Part shown: positions 7,233-15,292 of the stretch, piece after piece
Layout of the letters: each line of letters begins with the position of its first letter
Position numbering within the stretch: position 1 is the stretch's first letter
DNA from: Rugamonas aquatica
GTDB taxonomy: Bacteria > Pseudomonadota > Gammaproteobacteria > Burkholderiales > Burkholderiaceae_D
Reading direction: 5' to 3'
NCBI RefSeq assembly: GCF_009380215.1
Contig: NZ_WHUG01000011.1
Span: 1-64,000 of the forward strand
Length of the DNA stretch: 64,000 nt
The notes under the pieces: model-generated
Seen by the model: only the letters and a program-made list of their open reading frames with translations
Databases searched by the model: none
Told to the model about the DNA's origin: nothing
Made by a program: the position numbers and the translations under genes

Positions 7233-8968
7233 GGCGCCTCCTGCACCGGCGCGCGCTGGCCGGCCGTTGCAACGTCCGGCGGCTGATCCTGCGCCGCATA
7301 GTCGCTGTCGCCGTCCTGCTGGCCGTACTCGTAGGCGCCACGACACACCACCGGCGTTTGCTCGCCCCAGTTGCCGTGCACGGGCGGCGTCTGTGGCGTA
7401 TGCCACTCCAGGCTGGCGGCCCGCCACGGATTGCCGCCAGCCTCCCGACCCCGCACGGCGCTCCAGCACAGGTTCAGCAAAAACAGCAATTGCGATATGC
7501 CGACGAACAGCGCGACGATGGTGATGAACGCATTCAGCGCCTGCGCCGATTCGGGAATGAAGGCGTAGTGCTCGTAGGCATAGTAACGCCGTGGCATGCC
7601 CAGCAAGCCCAGGTAGTGCATGGGGAAGAAGATCAGGTAGGTGCCGACAAAGGTGATCCAGAAATGCACCCGTCCCAGCATCACGTCGTACATGCGCCCG
7701 CTGACCTTGGGGAACCAGTGATACAAGCCGCCAAACACCGCCAGCACCGGCGACACGCCCATCACCATATGAAAGTGCGCGACCACAAAGTAGGTGTTCG
7801 ACAGCGGAATATCGACGCTCACATTCCCCAGGAACAACCCGGTCAGCCCGCCGATGACGAAGGTGCTGATGAAGCCGACGGCGAACAGCATCGGCACGGT
7901 CAGGTGTATATCGCCGCGCCACAGCGTCAATGTCCAGTTGTAAACCTTGAGCGCGGTCGGCACCGCGATAATCAGCGTGGTAGTCGCGAAGAAGAAGCCG
8001 AAATACGGATGCATGCCGCTCACATACATGTGGTGCGCCCACACGACGAAACTCAGCCCGCCGATCACCACGATGGCCCACACCATCATCTTGTAGCCAA
8101 AGATCTGCTTGCGCGCATGCACGCTGATCAGGTCGGAGATGATGCCGAACGCCGGCAAGGCGACGATGTACACCTCCGGGTGGCCGAAGAACCAGAACAG
8201 GTGCTGGAACAGCAGCGGACTGCCGCCCTGGTGCGGCAGGTGCTGCCCCATCGACACCACCGCCGGCACGAAGAAGCTGGTGCCCAGCGCTTTATCGAAC
8301 AACATCATCACGCCGCTGACGAACAGCGCCGGAAACGCCAGCAACGCCAGGATGGTGGCGGTGAAGATGCCCCACACCGTCAGCGGCATCCGCATCAGCG
8401 TCATGCCGTTGGTGCGCGCCTGCAGCACCGTGGTCACGTAGTTCAGCCCGCCCATGGTGGCGGCGGCGATGAACACCAGCAGCGACACCAGCATCACGAT
8501 AATGCCCCACTCCGTGCCCGGGGTGCCCGGCAGGATAGCCTGCGGCGGATACAGCGTCCAGCCGGCGCCGGTCGGCCCGCCCGGCACGAAGAAGCTGCCC
8601 GCCAGTATCAGCACCGCCAGCAGGTAGAACCAGTAGCTGAGCATATTCAGGAAGGGAAACACCATGTCGCGGGCGCCCACCATCAGCGGAATCAGGTAAT
8701 TGCCGAAGCCGCCCAGGAACAGCGCCGTCAGCAGATACACCACCATAATCATGCCGTGCATGGTCATGAACTGGTAATAGCGGCTGGCATCGATGAACGC
8801 GAACTTGCCGGGAAAGCCTAGCTGCAAGCGCATCAGGTCCGACAGCACCAGCCCCACCAGCCCGATCGCCAGCGCCGTGATGGTGTACTGGATCGCGATG
8901 ACCTTGTGATCCTGGCTCCACACGTAACGCGTCCAGAAACTCTGCGGATGCCCAGCGCCATAGCCCAT
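7229..8968 (-). CDS. ctaD: Cytochrome c oxidase subunit I
   Basis: The 579-residue catalytic subunit reduces O2 at the heme a3-CuB centre and pumps protons across the inner membrane. Visible ligands are His71 (low-spin heme, TMHGMIM), His263 with Tyr267 (CuB and crosslinked Tyr, GHPEVYIVALP), His312/His313 (second and third CuB ligands), and His398/His400 (AHFHMVMG). The type A1 proton-channel Glu265 and the K-channel lysine in FGYKMM are present, so it should be a pumping enzyme. A short extra segment (residues about 235-250) precedes the QHLFWFFGHPE motif, and the C-terminal tail is hydrophilic and extended. The start has AGGAGG 5 bases upstream. Confidence 0.96.
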   Translation of the reverse strand: MGYGAGHPQSFWTRYVWSQDHKVIAIQYTITALAIGLVGLVLSDLMRLQLGFPGKFAFIDASRYYQFMTMHGMIMVVYLLTALFLGGFGNYLIPLMVGARDMVFPFLNMLSYWFYLLAVLILAGSFFVPGGPTGAGWTLYPPQAILPGTPGTEWGIIVMLVSLLVFIAAATMGGLNYVTTVLQARTNGMTLMRMPLTVWGIFTATILALLAFPALFVSGVMMLFDKALGTSFFVPAVVSMGQHLPHQGGSPLLFQHLFWFFGHPEVYIVALPAFGIISDLISVHARKQIFGYKMMVWAIVVIGGLSFVVWAHHMYVSGMHPYFGFFFATTTLIIAVPTALKVYNWTLTLWRGDIHLTVPMLFAVGFISTFVIGGLTGLFLGNVSVDIPLSNTYFVVAHFHMVMGVSPVLAVFGGLYHWFPKVSGRMYDVMLGRVHFWITFVGTYLIFFPMHYLGLLGMPRRYYAYEHYAFIPESAQALNAFITIVALFVGISQLLFLLNLCWSAVRGREAGGNPWRAASLEWHTPQTPPVHGNWGEQTPVVCRGAYEYGQQDGDSDYAAQDQPPDVATAGQRAPVQEAP

Positions 8969-8977
8969 GCCAGCCTC

Positions 8978-10069
8978 CTATCTGATGGTCTTGATGTAAT
9001 CGACCAGCTGCGCCACCTCCGTCGGGCTCAACTGCTGCGCCGGCATGATGGGCTGGTAGCCCTTGACGATGCGCGCGGCGGGATTGGTGATCGACTCGCG
9101 CAGATAGGCTTCATCCACGCGCACGGTGGCGCCATCGCTCATGGTCTCGCTGCGGCCGAACAGCCCCTTCCAGCTCGGCCCCGCGCCCGGATTGCCGTCG
9201 ACGCTGTGGCAGGCCGAACAACCGCGCGACTGCGCCAGCAGACGGCCCTGCTGGCCGGGCTGCTCGCCGCCCGCCGCAGCCGCGACCTGGGAGGCAAAGC
9301 TCGGCTGCGCCGCCAGCCATGTCCGGTACGCCGGCTCGTCATCGACCACCACATAGCTGCGCATATTGAAGTGGCCGATGCCGCACAACTGCGCGCACAT
9401 CACCTCGAATCTGCCGGCACGCGTGGGCGTGAACCAGAACGAGGTCACCATGCCGGGAACCATGTTCATCCGCGTGCGGAACTCCGGCACGTAAAAATCA
9501 TGCAGCACATCCTGTGCGCGCAGCAGCACCCGCACCGGTTTGCCTGCGGGGATATGCATCTCCTGCCCTGCGACCAGCAGGTCGTCCTGACCGTTGGGAT
9601 CGGCAGGATTGATGCCGTACGGATTGGCATTGCTGATGAAACGCACATCGGTACTGCCCAGCTTACCGTCCTTGCCCGGCAGGCGGTAATGCCATTGCCA
9701 CTGCTGGCCCAGCACTTCGAACACCATCGCTTCCGGCGGTGGATCGATCAGCCTGGCGTACACGGACAAGCCAGGCGCCAGCAGCGCGATGATGCCCACC
9801 GTGGTCGCGCCGACCAGCCACCACTCCAGCCTGGCGCTGCCATGCGTGGCCGCCGCCCGCACACCGTCCTGGTGCTTGAACGTCACCAGGGCATAGGCCA
9901 TGAACAGGTTGATGACGACGAAGGCCACGCCGGTGATGGCGAAGGTCAGCAACAGCGCATCGTCCATCTGCTGCCAGTTGGACGCGATGGGCGTGATCCA
10001 CCATGGACTCATGTAATGAAATTCCAGGGCGCCAACCACGATCAGTATCAATACGAGTGCTAACGCCAT
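8978..10069 (-). CDS. ctaC: Cytochrome c oxidase subunit II fused to cytochrome c (caa3 type)
   Basis: A 363-residue subunit II with two N-terminal membrane helices, a periplasmic CuA domain and a C-terminal cytochrome c domain, the arrangement that defines caa3 oxidases. CuA ligands are all present: His190 in LHDFYVPEF, then Cys225, Cys229, His233 and Met236 in CAQLCGIGHFNM. The fused cytochrome has CSACH (Cys284-His288) and a likely axial Met in GYQPIMPAQQ. An in-frame TTG lies 12 bases upstream of the chosen ATG; the ATG was preferred, although neither has a strong ribosome-binding site. It is the first structural gene of the oxidase operon, with 9 bases to subunit I. Confidence 0.94.
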   Translation of the reverse strand: MALALVLILIVVGALEFHYMSPWWITPIASNWQQMDDALLLTFAITGVAFVVINLFMAYALVTFKHQDGVRAAATHGSARLEWWLVGATTVGIIALLAPGLSVYARLIDPPPEAMVFEVLGQQWQWHYRLPGKDGKLGSTDVRFISNANPYGINPADPNGQDDLLVAGQEMHIPAGKPVRVLLRAQDVLHDFYVPEFRTRMNMVPGMVTSFWFTPTRAGRFEVMCAQLCGIGHFNMRSYVVVDDEPAYRTWLAAQPSFASQVAAAAGGEQPGQQGRLLAQSRGCSACHSVDGNPGAGPSWKGLFGRSETMSDGATVRVDEAYLRESITNPAARIVKGYQPIMPAQQLSPTEVAQLVDYIKTIR

Positions 10070-10084
10070 GGAGCCATCCAAAAG

Positions 10085-10588
10085 CTAACGCGGCCTGCCC
10101 GGCCTTTCCAGCTTGAGATAAATGAGGGCTGCGGTCATGCCGAAGATGACATGGGCGATTGCCGTCGGCCAGCCTCGCAGCGCTACGAACCATGTATAGA
10201 CTCCGGCCATGCCGTAAAAGTTCAGTACATAGAGCAGCAGGCCAAACGCCGCGCCGGTGGTCAGCGCCATGGCGAGGCTGGAGTCGAGCCGGAACGGCGC
10301 CATGATGGCGGCCAGCATGATGCCGAAGGCCACGCCCAGCGCGTAATGCACCAGCAGCGCGGCGACGGTCACGCCCAGGCTGTAGCCGCTGGTTTGCAGC
10401 ACGTCCCAGCTCATCACCAGTGCGGCGATCATGCGGGTGGTCAGCCAGGGATCGGTAGCGCTGGTCAGCGACGACCAGCTGAGTTCCAGCAGCATCAACA
10501 CGCCGCCTGCGCCAAAGCCGGCGACCGCAGCAGCGGCCCAGTCCGGCAGCCGCGCTTGCCATCGATGCGATTGCAGATGCAGTTCCAT
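10085..10588 (-). CDS. Hypothetical multi-pass membrane protein
   Basis: A 167-residue protein with about four hydrophobic helices and no soluble domain. I do not recognise a family with a known function. The ATG at 10588 (MELHLQSHRW) was chosen over an upstream ATG because GGAGG sits 5-6 bases in front of it. It ends 15 bases before the oxidase subunit II gene on the same strand, so it probably heads or belongs to the oxidase transcript and might be a membrane accessory of it. That link is inferred from position only. Confidence 0.65.
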   Translation of the reverse strand: MELHLQSHRWQARLPDWAAAAVAGFGAGGVLMLLELSWSSLTSATDPWLTTRMIAALVMSWDVLQTSGYSLGVTVAALLVHYALGVAFGIMLAAIMAPFRLDSSLAMALTTGAAFGLLLYVLNFYGMAGVYTWFVALRGWPTAIAHVIFGMTAALIYLKLERPGRPR

Positions 10589-10635
10589 GATGTCCTCCAA
10601 CGGATGCCTGTGCGGCATTCAGTCTAGGAGGATTT

Positions 10636-10947
10636 TCAGGCCCTGTCAGCCCGCGCGCGATTGGAACGCATGGAAAACGACAGCAGCAAAGCCAGCGCGC
10701 CGGCCCCGGCCGCACTCACGCAGACTGTGCAGGCAACCACCAGCCCGGCCGGATTGCGCAGGCCGAGCAGGTCGGCGAGGAAGGCCAGCGACACCGTCGC
10801 GATCAGCTGAGCCGGATAGAGGAAACGCAGCTGGAGAAAGGCGCGCGCGTCGCCGCGCCGCCAGTAGCGCAGCGCCACCGCGAACGCGGGACCCCACAGC
10901 ACGCCGAGGAAAACCAGCGCCGCGAACGCGGCAATCAGGAGGCGCAT
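10636..10947 (-). CDS. Small hypothetical membrane protein
   Basis: A 103-residue protein with three hydrophobic segments, an Arg-rich loop (LRYWRRGDARAF) and a basic C-terminus (SMRSNRARADRA). No family recognised. Its ATG follows the rfaE2 stop by one base, so it is very likely translated from the same message. It may be a membrane protein linked to cell-envelope biogenesis, but only the neighbourhood hints at this. Confidence 0.6.
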   Translation of the reverse strand: MRLLIAAFAALVFLGVLWGPAFAVALRYWRRGDARAFLQLRFLYPAQLIATVSLAFLADLLGLRNPAGLVVACTVCVSAAGAGALALLLSFSMRSNRARADRA

Positions 10948-10948
10948 A

Positions 10949-11431
10949 TCAAGGACGCTGTGCGCGCACCTTGGTCAGCAGCTTGGTGGTCGAGCGGTCG
11001 TGCTCGAAATCGATGGCGATGGCCTGGCCGCCGTAGGCCAGCACGGCCTTGCCTTCGGGGATGGCATCCATCTGGTAGTCGCCGCCCTTGGCGTAGATTT
11101 CCGGCCGCGCCTGCTGCACCACTTCCAGCGCCGTATCCTCGTCGAACTCCACCACCAGGCTGACCGATTCCAGCGCGGCCAGCACCGCCATGCGGTCGGC
11201 GCAGTTGTTGAGCGGACGGTCGTCGCCCTTGCCCAGGCGCTTGACGGAAGCGTCGGTATTGGCCGCCACCACCAGCGAAGCGCCCAGCGCGCGCGCCTGC
11301 GCCAGATAGGTCACATGGCCGCGGTGCAGGATGTCGAATACGCCGTTGGTCAGCACCACCGGCTTGGGCAGCGCGGCCACGCGGGCGGCCAGTTGTTCAC
11401 GGGTGCAGAGCTTGGTTTCAAATTGAGGCAT
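10949..11431 (-). CDS. rfaE2: D-glycero-beta-D-manno-heptose 1-phosphate adenylyltransferase
   Basis: A stand-alone 160-residue nucleotidyltransferase matching the C-terminal half of the bifunctional E. coli HldE. It transfers AMP to heptose 1-phosphate to form ADP-D-glycero-beta-D-manno-heptose, used for the inner core of lipopolysaccharide. The HxGH-type motif is seen in TNGVFDILHRGHVTYL, and the C-terminal catalytic segment in FEHDRSTTKLL. Betaproteobacteria often split HldE into two proteins; the kinase half is not in this window. It lies 20 bases downstream of the PilU-like gene on the same strand and one base before a small membrane protein gene. Confidence 0.95.
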   Translation of the reverse strand: MPQFETKLCTREQLAARVAALPKPVVLTNGVFDILHRGHVTYLAQARALGASLVVAANTDASVKRLGKGDDRPLNNCADRMAVLAALESVSLVVEFDEDTALEVVQQARPEIYAKGGDYQMDAIPEGKAVLAYGGQAIAIDFEHDRSTTKLLTKVRAQRP

Positions 11432-11451
11432 GAGCGTTTTCTGGTTACTGG

Positions 11452-12636
11452 TTATTTGGGTTCTTCGTCTTCCGGCTCTTCGTCGATCTGCATGCTGAGC
11501 GAATCGGCCGTGGACGGGCTGTTGTCGCCGGGTTCCTTGCGGTCGCCGCGCAGTTTGATCTGCAAGCGCAGGCCATTGGCCGAATCGGCGTTGCGGATCG
11601 CTTCTTCGTAGGCGATATAGCCCTTATTATAAAGTTCGTACAGCGCCTGGTCGAAAGTGCACATGCCGAGCTCGCGCGATTTGTGCATAATTTCCTTGAT
11701 CGCCTGGAAGTTCCCCTTGAAGATCATCTCGGCGATGGTCGGCGTGTTGAGCAGGATTTCGATGGCCGCCTTGCGGCCCTTGCCGTCCTCGGTACGCACC
11801 AGCCGCTGCGAGACGATGGCGCGCAGGTTGGACGACAAATCCATCAGCAGCTGGTTGCGCCGCTCTTCCGGGAAGAAGTTGATGATGCGGTCCATGGTCT
11901 GGTTGGAGTTGTTCGCGTGCAGCGTGCCCAGGCACAGGTGGCCGGTCTCGGCAAACGCGATCGCGTGCTCCATCGTTTCGGTGTCGCGGATCTCGCCGAT
12001 CAGGATCACGTCCGGCGCCTGGCGCAGCGTGTTCTTCAGCGCGTTGTGCCACGACAGCGTGTCGACGCCCACCTCGCGGTGCGTGATCAGGCAGCCCTTG
12101 TTCTTGTGCACATACTCGACCGGGTCTTCCACCGTGATGATGTGGCCGGCCGAATTGGCGTTGCGATAATCGATCATCGCCGCCAGCGTGGTCGACTTGC
12201 CGGAACCGGTGCCACCCACCACCAGCACCAATCCGCGCTTGGTCATGATGACTTCCTTCAGCACCTCGGGCAGGTCCAGCTTTTCGAAGTTCGGGATTTC
12301 CGAAGCGATGGTGCGTATCACCATCGCCACATTCTGTTGCTGCACGAAGACGTTGACGCGGAAGCGGCACACCTCCGGCAGCGAGATCGCAAAGTTGCAT
12401 TCCAGCTCAGCCTCGAACTCGCGCTTCTGCTTGTCGTTCATGATCGACAGCGCCAGCGCGCGGGTCACGCTGCCGGTCAGCTTCTGCTGGCTCAACGGCT
12501 TCATCGCGCCCTGCGATTTCATACTCGGCGGGAAATCTGCAGAAATGAACAAATCCGAACCGCCCGTGTGGTGCATCACTTTGAGCAGTTTGTGCAGGTA
12601 GGCTTGCGCTTCTTCGGGACCGAATGTGGAGGACAT
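11452..12636 (-). CDS. PilT/PilU-family type IV pilus ATPase (extra paralogue)
   Basis: A 394-residue AAA-type secretion ATPase of the pilus retraction family. Seen in order: a PilT N-terminal domain, Walker A GGTGSGKST (residues about 140-150), Asp box, Walker B LIGEIRD, and His box LGTLHANN. The PilT hallmark AIRNLIRE is replaced by TIAEMIFKGNFQAIKEIM, as in PilU. The C-terminus adds an acidic tail (EEPEDEEPK). A canonical pilT-pilU pair lies at 21572-23860, so this is a third copy. The ATG at 12636 starts the family-like MSSTFGPEEAQAYLHKLL; the frame is open further upstream but enters the promoter region. It is divergent from oxyR. Confidence 0.85.
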   Translation of the reverse strand: MSSTFGPEEAQAYLHKLLKVMHHTGGSDLFISADFPPSMKSQGAMKPLSQQKLTGSVTRALALSIMNDKQKREFEAELECNFAISLPEVCRFRVNVFVQQQNVAMVIRTIASEIPNFEKLDLPEVLKEVIMTKRGLVLVVGGTGSGKSTTLAAMIDYRNANSAGHIITVEDPVEYVHKNKGCLITHREVGVDTLSWHNALKNTLRQAPDVILIGEIRDTETMEHAIAFAETGHLCLGTLHANNSNQTMDRIINFFPEERRNQLLMDLSSNLRAIVSQRLVRTEDGKGRKAAIEILLNTPTIAEMIFKGNFQAIKEIMHKSRELGMCTFDQALYELYNKGYIAYEEAIRNADSANGLRLQIKLRGDRKEPGDNSPSTADSLSMQIDEEPEDEEPK

Positions 12637-12745
12637 GCTTGCCTTTCGATGGTTAGTACCAACATACGCTGCATTATATCGACACCATTCGCTACAATAC
12701 GGGTTAATTATTGCATCCCAGCATTGCCTGTGTTCAAATACATTC
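12637..12745. promoter_or_regulatory. Divergent promoter region between PilU-like gene and oxyR
   Basis: A 109-base AT-richer spacer between divergent genes. On the minus strand a perfect TATAAT lies at 12678-12673, 37 bases before the PilU-like ATG. On the plus strand TACAAT lies at 12693-12698, 47 bases before the oxyR ATG. The -35 elements are weak on both sides, which would fit activator control. OxyR commonly binds near its own promoter, so this is the likely site of autoregulation, but I did not find a clean OxyR box. Confidence 0.4.
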
Positions 12746-13681
12746 ATGACACTGACCGAACTGAAATATATCGTCGCCGTTGCAAGAGCGAAACACTTCG
12801 GACATGCGGCCGAAGCCTGTTACGTCGCGCAGCCTACGCTGTCGGTCGCCATCAAGAAACTCGAAGATGAACTGGGCGTGGTGCTGTTCGAACGGGGCGG
12901 CGCCGAAATCTCCGTCACCCCGCTGGGCGCGCAAATCGTCGCCCAGGCCGAGCGCGTGCTGGAACAGACCGCCGCCATCAAGGAACTCGCCAAGCAGAAC
13001 AAGGACCCGCTGGCCGGCCCGCTGCGCCTGGGCGTGATCTACACCATCGGCCCTTACCTGCTGCCGCCGCTGGTCAAGGGCATGATAGACAAAGTCCCGC
13101 AGATGCCGCTGATCCTGCAGGAAAACTTCACCGTGCGCCTGATCGAAATGCTGCGCCAGGGCGAGCTCGACGCCGCCATCATGGCGCTGCCGCTGCCCGA
13201 GCACGGCATGGCCATGCAGGCGCTGTACGACGAGCCGTTCGTGGTGGCGATGCCGGCCCAGCATCCATGGGCCAAGCGCCGCAGCATCCCCGCCGACGAT
13301 CTGAAAACCGAGAACATGCTGTTGCTTGGCAACGGCCACTGCTTCCGCGACCAGGTACTGGAAGTATGTCCCGAGATGGCCCGTTTCTCTGCGCCGGGCA
13401 ATGGCATGCAGCGCACCTTCGAAGGGTCGTCGCTTGAAACCATCCGTCACATGGTGGCCAGCGGCATCGGCCTGACCGTGCTGCCGCGCGCCTCGGTGCC
13501 GGACATGGACACCAAGGAAGGCATGTTGCAATTCCGCCGCTTCGACGCGCCGGAGCCGTCGCGCCGCGTGGTCATCGTGTGGCGTAAAAGCTTCACCCGC
13601 AAGGCCGCCATCGACGCCGTGTGCGAAGTGGTCGCCGCCTGCAACCTGCCGGGCATCACCACCCTCTGCGCCACCGATTAA
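12746..13681 (+). CDS. oxyR: Hydrogen-peroxide-sensing LysR-type regulator OxyR
   Basis: A 311-residue LysR-type regulator. The N-terminal winged helix-turn-helix covers residues 1-60 (LTELKYIVAVARAKHFGHAA), followed by the effector domain. The redox pair Cys199 and Cys208 in GHCFRDQVLEVC falls at the same numbers as in E. coli OxyR, so peroxide should form the activating disulfide. It would control catalase, peroxidase and iron-protection genes elsewhere. The ATG at 12746 gives the family start MTLTELKYI; the longer open frame back to 12626 crosses the divergent promoter. ubiA follows, as in many betaproteobacteria, but recG, the usual upstream partner, is absent here. Confidence 0.95.
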   Translation: MTLTELKYIVAVARAKHFGHAAEACYVAQPTLSVAIKKLEDELGVVLFERGGAEISVTPLGAQIVAQAERVLEQTAAIKELAKQNKDPLAGPLRLGVIYTIGPYLLPPLVKGMIDKVPQMPLILQENFTVRLIEMLRQGELDAAIMALPLPEHGMAMQALYDEPFVVAMPAQHPWAKRRSIPADDLKTENMLLLGNGHCFRDQVLEVCPEMARFSAPGNGMQRTFEGSSLETIRHMVASGIGLTVLPRASVPDMDTKEGMLQFRRFDAPEPSRRVVIVWRKSFTRKAAIDAVCEVVAACNLPGITTLCATD

Positions 13682-13698
13682 GCCGGCCGGCGCGCCAG

Positions 13699-13729
13699 TT
13701 GCCCCCGCCGCGCCCGGATTTGCGATAAT
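13699..13729 (+). promoter_or_regulatory. Possible ubiA promoter
   Basis: TTGCCC at 13699-13704 is followed after 19 bases by GATAAT at 13724-13729. The -10 is preceded by TGC, which gives an extended -10. The ubiA start codon is 31 bases further on. This would let ubiA be expressed apart from oxyR. Matches are moderate and unproven. Confidence 0.35.
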
Positions 13730-13759
13730 CGCTATCTTTCCATTCAAGCGGCACTATCC

Positions 13760-14614
13760 ATGAACAAGCTGGAGCTTTACTTTCGCCTGGTCAGGCTGGA
13801 CAAACCTATCGGCACGCTGCTGCTGCTGTGGCCGACGCTGTGCGCGCTGTGGCTGGCATCCAACGGCAAGCCGGACCTGACGCTGGTAGTCATCTTCTCG
13901 CTCGGCACGCTGCTGATGCGCTCGGCCGGTTGCGCGATGAACGACTATGCCGACCAGGATATCGACAAGTTCGTCAAACGCACGGCCCAGCGTCCCATTA
14001 CCAGCGGCCGCATCAGCGGCAAGGAAGCGCTGGCGATTGCCGGCGCGCTGGCGGTGCTGTCGTTCTGCCTGATCCTGCCGCTGAACGCGCTGACCAAGCA
14101 GCTGTCGGTGGCGGCCGTCATCATCGCCGGCACCTACCCTTACTTCAAGCGTTTCTTCGCGATACCGCAGGCTTACCTGGGCATCGCCTTCGGCTTCGGC
14201 ATACCGATGGCGTTCGCGGCGATCCAGAACACGGTGCCGCTGGTGGCATGGGTGCTGTTGCTCGGTAACGTGTTCTGGGCCGTGGCCTACGACACCGAAT
14301 ACGCGATGGTCGACCGCGACGACGACCTGAAGATCGGCATCAAGACCTCGGCCATCACCTTCGGCCGCTACGACGTGGCGGCGGTGATGCTGTGCTACGC
14401 CGTGCACCTGGGCTTGCTGCTGGCCTGCGGCTGGCAGCTGGGCATGGGCCTGTGGTTTGCCGGCGGCGTGGCGGTGGCGGCGGGTATCGCCTGCTATCAC
14501 TACACGCTGATACGCGGCCGCGAACGCGATCCCTGCTTCTACGCCTTCCGCCACAACAACTGGCTGGGTGCGGCCGTGTTCGCGGGCGTGGCGCTGGACT
14601 ACGCGCTGCGCTGA
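13760..14614 (+). CDS. ubiA: 4-hydroxybenzoate polyprenyltransferase
   Basis: UbiA attaches the polyprenyl tail to 4-hydroxybenzoate in ubiquinone synthesis, in the inner membrane. The 284-residue protein has eight to nine membrane helices and both Asp-rich prenyl diphosphate-Mg binding motifs: NDYADQDID near residues 60-68 and DTEYAMVDRDDD near residues 178-189. Length and start (MNKLELYFRLVRLDKPIGTLL) are typical. It follows oxyR by 78 bases on the same strand. Confidence 0.96.
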   Translation: MNKLELYFRLVRLDKPIGTLLLLWPTLCALWLASNGKPDLTLVVIFSLGTLLMRSAGCAMNDYADQDIDKFVKRTAQRPITSGRISGKEALAIAGALAVLSFCLILPLNALTKQLSVAAVIIAGTYPYFKRFFAIPQAYLGIAFGFGIPMAFAAIQNTVPLVAWVLLLGNVFWAVAYDTEYAMVDRDDDLKIGIKTSAITFGRYDVAAVMLCYAVHLGLLLACGWQLGMGLWFAGGVAVAAGIACYHYTLIRGRERDPCFYAFRHNNWLGAAVFAGVALDYALR

Positions 14615-14704
14615 TCCGGCGCGATTGAGGCAGCGCAAGGCCGCAGCGCCGGCGCTGCCTACAATGGCTATCCCCCTTCCACTCCGATACGCAACGAGGT
14701 CATC

Positions 14705-15052
14705 ATGGATCAGATTCAACAGAACGGAAAAGGCGTCGCCGACAGCCAAGCCGCCAGCGCCGTCGCGCGCGACAAGCTGATGGATGAATTGAAGCACGCC
14801 ATCGGCGAAGCCGAGGACTGGCTGAAGGATGCCTCCCAAGCTCCCGCCCCCAGCTCCGACACCCGCGCCCGTTTCGACGACACGCTGCGCACCGCCAGGA
14901 CCGACCTGCGCAAACTGGAAGACAGCATCATCGCCCGCAGCCGCAGCGCCGCCGAATCGGCCAACGTCTATGTGCATGACAATCCGTGGAGGTCGGTGGG
15001 CCTGGGCGCGGCGATCGGCGTGATCGTCGGCCTGCTGGTGACGCGGAAGTAG
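14705..15052 (+). CDS. DUF883 (ElaB/YqjD-like) membrane-anchored protein
   Basis: A 115-residue protein with a helical, charged body and a single C-terminal hydrophobic helix (GLGAAIGVIVGLLVTRK), the pattern of the DUF883 group that includes E. coli ElaB and YqjD. Some members bind ribosomes through the N-terminal part and anchor them at the inner membrane in stationary phase; whether this one does is inference. It is preceded by 90 bases without a gene and has no obvious operon partner. Confidence 0.85.
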   Translation: MDQIQQNGKGVADSQAASAVARDKLMDELKHAIGEAEDWLKDASQAPAPSSDTRARFDDTLRTARTDLRKLEDSIIARSRSAAESANVYVHDNPWRSVGLGAAIGVIVGLLVTRK

Positions 15053-15088
15053 TCGGACTAAAATGAATCAGGGCTCTGAGGAGATGTC

Positions 15089-15292
15089 ATGCGACCAGAC
15101 ATTGCTATCAGCAAAACGTTAATGCGACAGGCGCTACAGGCATCAGGACTAAAAAGTGAGCAACAAGCTATAGAGCTTGCCCTGCGCACCTTGATTCGCC
15201 TGCATGCACAAGAGCAAATCCGTCGCTGCCGCGGAAAAATGATTTGGGACGGTGATCTGAACGCGATGAGAACCGATCATGATCCTGGTTGA
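15089..15292 (+). CDS. vapB: VapB-type antitoxin
   Basis: A 67-residue protein with a ribbon-helix-helix-like start (IAISKTLMRQALQASGLKSEQQAIELALRTLI), as in the VapB antitoxins of the type II antitoxin group paired with PIN toxins. It should bind the toxin with its C-terminal part and repress the operon as a dimer. GAGGAG lies 5 bases before the ATG. The last 14 bases overlap the toxin start. The GC content of the pair is clearly lower than that of its surroundings, which suggests horizontal acquisition. Confidence 0.85.
   Translation: MRPDIAISKTLMRQALQASGLKSEQQAIELALRTLIRLHAQEQIRRCRGKMIWDGDLNAMRTDHDPG

Noticed and set aside
7358..8821. A 487-codon plus-strand frame opposite cytochrome oxidase subunit I.
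   Set aside because: Composition is His/Gln/Arg-rich without domains, and it lies fully antisense to a well-conserved gene.
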